The notes beneath the pieces are model-generated. The model ran no database searches. It worked only from the letters and a program-made list of their open reading frames with translations, and was not told the DNA's origin. The translations under genes were made by a program, and so were the position numbers. 36,866 nucleotides of DNA from Streptomyces sp. MA5143a (GTDB taxonomy: Bacteria > Actinomycetota > Actinomycetes > Streptomycetales > Streptomycetaceae), in the NCBI RefSeq assembly GCF_900290235.1, contig NZ_OLMK01000123.1, positions 1 to 36,866 of the forward strand, read 5' to 3'. Of this stretch, positions 31,662 to 36,866 are shown in pieces. Position 1 is the stretch's first letter, and each line of letters begins with the position of its first letter.

Positions 31662-32746
31662 CTCTCGCCGCCGCGACCAACGAGAATCTCGCGAGCATCA
31701 GCAACACGCTGATCTACTCCGCGATGGCCGTGTACACGCTGGCCTTCTTCGCGTACATCGCCGAATGGCTGTTCGGCAGCCGCAGCAAGGTGGGCCGGAC
31801 GGCCGCCGCGCTCACCGCCCAGGACGGCGCGGCGAAGAAGACGGCCGCGCCCTCGGTGACCGTGAAGTCGGCCGGGGGCACCTCCGTGCTGGAGCGGCCG
31901 AAGGTCGTCGTACGGGCCGCCGCCGGCGCGCGGGACGTGCCGGACGGGCCGGGCGCCCACGGCGGTGACGAGCAGGGCGACCTCTACGGCCGTATCGCCG
32001 TGTCCCTCACGGTGCTGGCGTGGGCCGTCGAGGCGGCCGGTGTGCTCGCGCGGGCGCTGTCGGTGCAGCGGGCGCCGTGGGGCAACATGTACGAGTTCAA
32101 CATCACCTTCTCCACCGTGGCCGTCGGGGTGTTCCTCGTGCTGCTCGCGCTGAGGAAGAACGTGCGCTGGCTGGGCCTGCCACTGATCACCACGGTCCTC
32201 CTCGATCTCGGTCTCGCCGTCACTGTCCTGTACACCGCCAGCGACCAGTTGGTTCCCGCCCTCCACTCGTACTGGCTGTACATCCACGTCTCCACCGCGA
32301 TCTTCTGCGGCGCCGTCTTCTACGTGGGTGCGGTCGGCACGATCCTGTACCTGTTCAAGGACTCCTACGAGAGCAAGCTGGCGAGCGGTGGCCGGCCGGG
32401 CCGGTTCGCGACCTCCGTCATGGAGCGGCTGCCCGCCTCTGCGTCCCTCGACAAGTTCTCCTACCGCGTCAACGCCGCCGTCTTCCCGCTGTGGACGTTC
32501 ACGATCATCGCGGGCGCCATCTGGGCGGGCGACGCGTGGGGCCGCTACTGGGGCTGGGACCCCAAGGAGACCTGGTCGTTCATCACCTGGGTCGCCTACG
32601 CCGGCTATCTGCACGCCCGCGCCACCGCCGGGTGGAAGGGCCGCAAGGCCGCGTACATCGCGCTCGTCGCCTTCGCCTGCTGGCTGTTCAACTACTACGG
32701 CGTCAACATCTTCGTCAGCGGCAAGCACTCCTACGCGGGCGTCTGA
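31658..32746 (+). CDS. ccsB: CcsB/ResC haem-handling cytochrome c biogenesis protein
   Basis: Multi-span protein of 362 aa of the HCP family, partner of ResB. The haem-binding tryptophan-rich signature reads WAGDAWGRYWGWDPKETWSF at about 288-307; the flanking histidines occur in the LHSYWLYIHVSTA block and near the C-terminal YAGYLHARAT block. A Lys/Ala-rich, probably cytoplasmic loop follows the first helix (about 45-100) and is longer than in many homologues. GTG 31658 overlaps the resB stop. Last gene of the operon; a very strong hairpin follows. Confidence 0.95.
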   Translation: MTLAAATNENLASISNTLIYSAMAVYTLAFFAYIAEWLFGSRSKVGRTAAALTAQDGAAKKTAAPSVTVKSAGGTSVLERPKVVVRAAAGARDVPDGPGAHGGDEQGDLYGRIAVSLTVLAWAVEAAGVLARALSVQRAPWGNMYEFNITFSTVAVGVFLVLLALRKNVRWLGLPLITTVLLDLGLAVTVLYTASDQLVPALHSYWLYIHVSTAIFCGAVFYVGAVGTILYLFKDSYESKLASGGRPGRFATSVMERLPASASLDKFSYRVNAAVFPLWTFTIIAGAIWAGDAWGRYWGWDPKETWSFITWVAYAGYLHARATAGWKGRKAAYIALVAFACWLFNYYGVNIFVSGKHSYAGV

Positions 32747-32757
32747 CCGGGCATCCT

Positions 32758-32819
32758 CCGTACACCGAAGGCCGGTTCCTGTGTGACGTGGGTCACGGGA
32801 ACCGGCCTTCGGTGTACGG
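32758..32819. terminator. 22-bp terminator stem after ccsB, with an embedded palindrome in the loop
   Basis: CCGTACACCGAAGGCCGGTT+CC (32758-32779) pairs perfectly with 32798-32819. The 18-nt loop contains TGTGACGTGGGTCACG, itself able to pair. It starts 11 nt after the ccsB stop and ends 13 nt before the sigma factor start. Confidence 0.9.
32782..32797. promoter_or_regulatory. Crp/Rex-like palindrome TGTGA-N6-TCACG
   Basis: The sequence TGTGACGTGGGTCACG has the arms of a Crp/FNR-family (TGTGA-N6-TCACA) or Rex (TGTGAACGCGTTCACA) site and lies 36 nt upstream of the sigma factor start, inside the terminator loop. Binding is not shown. Confidence 0.4.
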
Positions 32820-32832
32820 ACAGGGGGATGAC

Positions 32833-33462
32833 GTGGAGACGAATCAGGGGGACCGGAGCGCGTTGCGCGCCCGGATCAGGGACGGGGACGCGGAGGCCTT
32901 CGGCGAGGTCTTCGACGCGTACGCGCGTTCCGTCTACAACCATGCCTTCCGGCTGACGGGGGACTGGTCGACGGCCGAGGACATCGTGTCGCTGACCTTC
33001 CTGGAGGCGTGGCGGCTGCGGGACCGGCTGGACCGTGAGGGCGGTTCGCCGCGCCCGTGGCTGCTCGGCATCGCCACCAACGTGACCCGCAACAGCCGCC
33101 GCACCGCGCGCCGGCACGCCGCGGCCGTGGCCCGGCTGCCGAGGCCCGAGTCGGTGCGGGACTTCGCCGACGACGTGGCCGGGAAGGTCGACGACACGGC
33201 GTACCTGCGGGCGGTGCGCACGGCGGTGGCCCGGCTGCGGCGGCCCGAGCGCGAGGTGCTCGCGCTGTGCGCCTGGGGCGGCCTCGACTACGCCGCCGCG
33301 GCATCGGCGCTCGGCGTTCCCGTGGGCACGGTCCGCTCCCGCCTCTCCCGCGCCCGCGCGAAGCTCGCCGCGGCGCTCGCCGGGGAACCCGCCGCCCGGC
33401 GCGGACAGACACAAGGCGGCCACACTCCCGTGGCCGGGCCCATCCAGGAGGGGAACCAGTGA
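32833..33462 (+). CDS. ECF-type RNA polymerase sigma factor
   Basis: Alternative sigma factor of 209 aa. Region 2 (DAEAFGEVFDAYARSVYNHAFRLTGDWSTAEDIVSLTFLEAWRLRDRL) is joined by an Arg-rich linker (NVTRNSRRTARRHAAAVARLPRP) to region 4 (VARLRRPEREVLALCAWGGLDYAAAASALGVPVGTVRSRLSRARAKLAAAL). GTG 32833 has AGGGGG 5 nt upstream. The stop overlaps the start of the CU044_5270-type gene (GTGA), the usual arrangement for a sigma factor and its membrane partner. No SnoaL-like C-terminal extension. No GGAAC/CGT-type autoregulatory promoter at correct spacing was found. Confidence 0.94.
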   Translation: METNQGDRSALRARIRDGDAEAFGEVFDAYARSVYNHAFRLTGDWSTAEDIVSLTFLEAWRLRDRLDREGGSPRPWLLGIATNVTRNSRRTARRHAAAVARLPRPESVRDFADDVAGKVDDTAYLRAVRTAVARLRRPEREVLALCAWGGLDYAAAASALGVPVGTVRSRLSRARAKLAAALAGEPAARRGQTQGGHTPVAGPIQEGNQ

Positions 33463-34595
33463 ACGACAACCCGTCCCCCCACGACATCCCTTCCCCACCG
33501 GACGCCTCGCCCTCGCCGGACGCGGCGGCTTCCCCGCAGGCCCCGGCCTCCCCGGACGTTCCGGCCGCCGTGGAGCGGGAGTTGCCGCCGGGCCGTCACC
33601 GCGTTCTGAGGGAGCAGCTGATGCGGGAGATCGAGAACCGTACCGAGAGCGCCGACACCTCCCGTCCGGTGGACGTACGGCCACTCTGGCGGCGGCCCGC
33701 CTTCGCCGCGCCCGCCGTGGCCGCCGCCCTGACCGTCGCCGTCGTCATCGGCTCCGCGGTGATCGCCGAGCCCCCGGCGCCGAATGTGCCGAAGAAGGGG
33801 GACCCTTCGGGCGGCGTCCTCAGCGACCGGAGGGCCGCCGAGGTGCTGGAGCGGGCCGCCGAGGCCGTCGGCAAGCGGAAGCCGCCCACGATCGAGGACG
33901 ACCAGTTCGTCTACATCAAGCAGGAGGACTACCACTGGAAGATGGACGAGGACTTCATGAGGTCCGACTGCGACGGCACCAAGGAGGGGCATCCCTACGG
34001 GACCCAGGAGTTCTGGAGGTCGGCCGACGGCAAGCACGTCGGGCTGGCCCGCGAAGAGAAGTTCGGGGAGATCGTCAATCGCCGTCTCCACGTGCTGCCG
34101 CGCATGAAGGGCTTCATCACCTCCTACCGGCAGGCCGAGGACGAACTGCCCGACGAGGTCGAGGACATGTACCGGTACCTGTACGGGGCGAAGGCCGGCA
34201 AGGAGCCCAAGGCCGGCGACAAGCGCGCCGACCGGAAGGCGTTCGCGAAGGGCGCCGAGCTGCTGGCCGGGCAGCTGCTCCCGCCGAAGACGGAGGTCGC
34301 GCTGTACCGGGCGCTGGCCCGGATCCCCGGGCTGACCGTGTACGAGGGGGCGCGGGACACGGTGGGCCGCTCGGGCGTGTCCGTCGGGCTCGCGGGGTGG
34401 TTCAACGACTACGGGCAGGGCCGGTCCCGCTACGAACTGCTCTTCGACGAGCGGACGTCGGCGTTCCTGGCGTTCAACTCGGTCAACCTCAACCCGCTGG
34501 ACGAGGACTGCGAGTCGCTGAGGGTGGGGGACCTGGTGTCGTCGGAGGCGATCCTGAAGCGGGGGGTGGTGGACCGGGTGGGGGAGCGGCCGTGA
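33459..34595 (+). CDS. CU044_5270 family membrane protein, probable anti-sigma partner
   Basis: Protein of 378 aa. A Pro/Ser/Ala-rich N-terminus is followed by a short cytoplasmic segment (ELPPGRHRVLREQLMREIENR) and one transmembrane helix at about 87-107 (AFAAPAVAAALTVAVVIGSAVIA). The large extracytoplasmic domain contains QFVYIKQEDYHW, QEFWRSADGKHVG and AYRALARIPGLTVYE-like blocks (here VALYRALARIPGLTVYEGA), as in the CU044_5270 family. One cysteine pair (RSDC... and EDCES). GTG 33459 overlaps the sigma stop by 4 nt with AGGAGGGG upstream. Role as anti-sigma factor is inferred from gene order; no zinc-binding ZAS motif is present. Confidence 0.85.
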   Translation: MNDNPSPHDIPSPPDASPSPDAAASPQAPASPDVPAAVERELPPGRHRVLREQLMREIENRTESADTSRPVDVRPLWRRPAFAAPAVAAALTVAVVIGSAVIAEPPAPNVPKKGDPSGGVLSDRRAAEVLERAAEAVGKRKPPTIEDDQFVYIKQEDYHWKMDEDFMRSDCDGTKEGHPYGTQEFWRSADGKHVGLAREEKFGEIVNRRLHVLPRMKGFITSYRQAEDELPDEVEDMYRYLYGAKAGKEPKAGDKRADRKAFAKGAELLAGQLLPPKTEVALYRALARIPGLTVYEGARDTVGRSGVSVGLAGWFNDYGQGRSRYELLFDERTSAFLAFNSVNLNPLDEDCESLRVGDLVSSEAILKRGVVDRVGERP

Positions 34596-34599
34596 GGGG

Positions 34600-34840
34600 G
34601 CGCCTGATAGCTCGGGGGCGCGCGGGTCGTTGGCGGGTGCGGGTGGGTGGGGGCTGGTCGCGCCCGCGCGGCGGAGCCGCAAGTGTCACCGCCCCGCGCC
34701 CCTGAAAAGCGGCCGGGGCTGCGCCCCGTGCTTTTCAGGGAGAAGGGCGGGCCGCAGGCCCAGCCCTCCAGGGGCGCGGGGAACTGCGCGAGAGACCACG
34801 ACGTACCCGCACCCGCCGACGCACCCGCGCCCCCCACTCC
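34600..34840. repeat. Long imperfect palindromic intergenic repeat
   Basis: Full copy of the repeat whose half copies lie at 1-70 and about 26855-26900. Left arm: GCGGGTGCGGGTGGGTG...CTGGTCGCGC (about 34633-34664). The core hairpin is CCTGAAAAGC (34701-34710) paired with GCTTTTCAGG (34730-34739), enclosing GGGGC TGC GCCCC. Right arm: GGGGCGCGGGGAACTGCGCG, then ...ACCCGCACCCGC. The gap 34596-34875 holds no gene. The hairpin may also end transcription from the sigma/anti-sigma operon and the convergent regulator. Confidence 0.75.
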
Positions 34841-34875
34841 ACTGGGGCGCGTAGGGGCATGGCCCCGCACCCGGC

Positions 34876-35538
34876 TCAGGTTCCGGGGAGGATACGGCGT
34901 GTTTCGTAGGCCCACATCGCGATCTCGACCCGGTTGCGGGCGCCGAGTTTGGCCATCAGGCTGGCCAGGTGCGTCTTCACCGTGCTGAGGCTGATGTGCA
35001 GTGCGTCGGCGATCTCGGTGTTGGTCAGCCCGCGAGCGACGGCGAGGAGCACCTGCTCCTCGCGGGCGGTGATCGGGGAGACCGGCTGGACCACGGGCCG
35101 GCCGGCGGGCAAATCCGAGAAGGCATGGAGCAGACGGACGGTGACGCTGGGCGCGATGAGCGCCTCACCGTCGGACGCCGACCGTACGGCCTGGGCCAGA
35201 AGGTCCGGTCCCGTGTCCTTGAGGAGGAATCCGCGGGCGCCGGCACGCAGCGCGCCGTAGACGTACTCGTCGAGGTCGAACGTGGTGATGACGACCACGG
35301 CCAGCGGGTCGGCGACGCCCGGGCCGGCGATCAGCCGGGTGGCCTCGAGCCCGTCGAACACGGGCATGCGGATGTCGAACAGGCAGACGTCGGGACGCAG
35401 TTCGCGGGCCAGGCGCACCGCCTCCCGCCCGTCGGCGGCCTCGCCGACCACCTCGATGCCGGGCTGGGCGTTCAGCATGATCCGCAACCCGGTGCGGATG
35501 ATCGTCTGGTCGTCAGCGACGAGGACGCGAATGGACAC
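34876..35538 (-). CDS. NarL/LuxR-type response regulator
   Basis: Response regulator of 220 aa. The receiver starts VSIRVLVADDQTIIRTGL; acidic residues D9-D10, phosphoacceptor D55 (LFDIRMP), lysine K107 (LLKDTG). The LuxR-type helix-turn-helix at about 155-205 reads SPITAREEQVLLAVARGLTNTEIADALHISLSTVKTHLASLMAKLGARNR. GTG 35538 has AGGAG 8 nt upstream and lies inside the end of the kinase gene (26-nt overlap), so the two are coupled. Regulon unknown. Confidence 0.94.
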   Translation of the reverse strand: MSIRVLVADDQTIIRTGLRIMLNAQPGIEVVGEAADGREAVRLARELRPDVCLFDIRMPVFDGLEATRLIAGPGVADPLAVVVITTFDLDEYVYGALRAGARGFLLKDTGPDLLAQAVRSASDGEALIAPSVTVRLLHAFSDLPAGRPVVQPVSPITAREEQVLLAVARGLTNTEIADALHISLSTVKTHLASLMAKLGARNRVEIAMWAYETRRILPGT

Positions 35539-36685
35539 CGCGCTCGCTCCTCGCTCTCGGCAGTTCGGCTTCGACATGCCAGCCCCGGTCGGTACCCGGG
35601 CCGGCTCGTAGGGTGCCGCCGAGCAGGGTCGCGCGCTCGCGCAGTCCGGTGAGTCCGTATCCGTCGCGACCCCGGCCGGTGCGCCGGCCGTTGTCGCGCA
35701 CGCTCACCCGTACCGTGTGCCGTTCCGCGGCGACCCGGACGACGAGCTCGGTCGCGTCGACCGCATGGCGCAGCGCGTTGGTCACCGACTCCTGCACGAT
35801 CCGGTAGACGGCCGCGTCCACGGTGGGGGACAGCGCGTCCAGTTCGCCGTCGAGCCCCAGGTCGACCCTGAGGCGGCCACCCGGGGTGCGCACCAGGCGC
35901 TCCAGATCCGCGACTCCGGCAGGCGGCGCCAGCTCGGCGCCGACCTCGCGGTCGCGCAGCGCGGCGACCATGGCGCGCATTTCCTCCAGTGTGCGCGCGC
36001 CTTCCTCCTCGACCCCCTCCAGCGCCTCGACGGCGGCGGACGGGTCGGTGCCCGCGAGCACCCGGCCCGCCTGAGCGATGATCACCATGGCCGACACGTG
36101 GTGGGCCACCGTGTCGTGCAGTTCCCGGGCGAGCTGCTCGCGCTCGCGGGAGCGCACCTGTTCCACCTGCCGCTCGCGAGCGGTCACCCGGAACCGCACG
36201 GCAGCGCCGACCACGCCGGGCAACATCAGGAAGACGAGGCCCACGACCTTTTCGACGACCGGGGTGTCGTCCGCGACGACACACAGCGTGCCGACCGCGA
36301 GGACCACCGCGCCGCCCAGCACGGTCTCGCGTCCCGATCCCCACCGGGGCAGCGCGTACACCAGCACGAGCACGACCGTGCCGGTGTACAGGCCGACGGG
36401 CTCGCGCGGTGCGGCGACGAGCGAGGCCACCTGGAGCAGGGCCACCGAGCCGAACGCCAGCGTCACCATCGCCAGCGGGCGGGTACGGCGCCACAGGGGC
36501 AGCAGCCACAGCCACACGGCGAACACCACCGCCACCGGCCGCCACACGACGTCCTCGCGCAGGGTGGCCTCCAGCACCACACCGGCAAGGCCCGCGGCGA
36601 GCAGCGCCCAGTCCCGCCGCACCCGGGCGGGCGCGTCGGGCGGCCGGGGTTCGGTCCACAGGGTTCGCAGGTCGTCTCGGAGCAC
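35513..36685 (-). CDS. NarL-type sensor histidine kinase (HisKA_3)
   Basis: Kinase of 390 aa. The N-terminal sensor region has four to five transmembrane helices (about 27-165). The dimerisation/phosphoacceptor block is ARELHDTVAHHVSAMVIIAQA with H190. A HATPase domain follows with the N box IVQESVTNALRHA and the G box DNGRRTGRGRDGYGLTGLRERATLLGG; the Arg/Gly-rich lid is short. GTG 36685 is used, with weak GAGAA upstream. Its last 26 nt overlap the regulator start. Ligand unknown. Confidence 0.92.
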   Translation of the reverse strand: MLRDDLRTLWTEPRPPDAPARVRRDWALLAAGLAGVVLEATLREDVVWRPVAVVFAVWLWLLPLWRRTRPLAMVTLAFGSVALLQVASLVAAPREPVGLYTGTVVLVLVYALPRWGSGRETVLGGAVVLAVGTLCVVADDTPVVEKVVGLVFLMLPGVVGAAVRFRVTARERQVEQVRSREREQLARELHDTVAHHVSAMVIIAQAGRVLAGTDPSAAVEALEGVEEEGARTLEEMRAMVAALRDREVGAELAPPAGVADLERLVRTPGGRLRVDLGLDGELDALSPTVDAAVYRIVQESVTNALRHAVDATELVVRVAAERHTVRVSVRDNGRRTGRGRDGYGLTGLRERATLLGGTLRAGPGTDRGWHVEAELPRARSERGVHSRPRR

Positions 36686-36777
36686 GGTTCTCAGCCTAGG
36701 GATCGCGGCGTGCCGCGCATCGGCCGAAAGGACGGGTCGTCACTCCGCCCCGGGGCCGACGGATCCGCGGCCCGCGG

Positions 36778-36838
36778 GCCGATGCCGCGGAGCGCCGTGG
36801 CGACGAGCCTCGGCATCGGCGGCCGTACAAGGACGGCC
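36778..36838. promoter_or_regulatory. Inverted repeats upstream of the gene at the right edge
   Basis: GCCGATGCCG (36778-36787) and CGGCATCGGC (36811-36820) form a 10-bp inverted repeat with a 23-nt spacer; GGCCGT ACAAGG ACGGCC (36821-36838) follows at once. Either could be an operator or a leader structure for the gene starting at 36861. The rest of 36686-36850 shows nothing clear. Confidence 0.35.
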
Positions 36839-36860
36839 GACGAGGTGGTTGGAGGACCTG

Positions 36861-36866
36861 ATGCTC
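36861..36866 (+). CDS. Start of a gene truncated by the window edge
   Basis: GGAGG (36851-36855), a 5-nt spacer and ATG CTC at the last six bases. Only the start can be seen; product unknown. It is divergent from the histidine kinase. Confidence 0.4.

Overview
The window is chromosomal DNA from a high-GC actinomycete, almost certainly a Streptomyces. The base composition is very high in G+C, most codons end in G or C, and GTG starts are common. Typical Streptomyces families are present: a class I lysyl-tRNA synthetase, DUF2637 and DUF3558 proteins, a CU044_5270-type protein with an ECF sigma factor, and an actinobacterial ResABC/CcdA operon. Intergenic repeats carrying the core GGGGAACTGCGCG also fit. 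I see no rRNA, tRNA, CRISPR array, transposase or prophage.

Layout, left to right. (1) 1-7.1 kb: lysS, converging on a DUF2637 membrane protein; two tandem DUF3558 lipoproteins; then rtcB (RNA ligase). (2) 7.1-11.8 kb: a free-standing LAGLIDADG homing endonuclease converging on rtcB; a SnoaL/NTF2-like protein; an SDR oxidoreductase translationally coupled to a small membrane protein; an AraC-type regulator divergent from a luciferase-like flavin monooxygenase. (3) 11.76-12.18 kb: a non-coding minisatellite that seems to have grown out of the 3' end, stop codon included, of the monooxygenase gene. (4) 12.2-16.2 kb: a GT4 glycosyltransferase divergent from an OmpR-type response regulator/histidine kinase pair, followed by a very short ORF. 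(5) 16.3-20.8 kb: a transglutaminase-like protein, an RsbW-like ATPase, a HTH-TOBE protein, an XRE/coiled-coil regulator divergent from a 53-residue membrane protein, and a secreted protein of unknown function. (6) 21.1-24.7 kb: a secreted GH43 + AbfB arabinofuranosidase with a clear promoter and operator-like palindrome, then a collagen-like disordered protein. (7) 24.8-32.8 kb: hemL and a histidine phosphatase (coupled), a Tat lipoprotein of the polysaccharide deacetylase type, and the cytochrome c maturation operon resA-ccdA-resB-ccsB. This links tetrapyrrole synthesis with haem attachment. (8) 32.8-34.6 kb: an ECF sigma factor coupled to a probable anti-sigma protein. (9) 34.6-36.87 kb: a long palindromic intergenic repeat, a NarL-type two-component pair, and the first codons of a further gene at the right edge.

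The most unusual signals are the minisatellite with a 137-138 bp higher-order period, the free-standing homing endonuclease beside an uninterrupted rtcB with a hairpin over its ribosome binding site, and a Crp/Rex-like palindrome in the loop of a 22-bp terminator stem. In-frame tandem repeats of several unit sizes also occur in five different genes. I did not find a clearly new multi-gene defence or mobile system.
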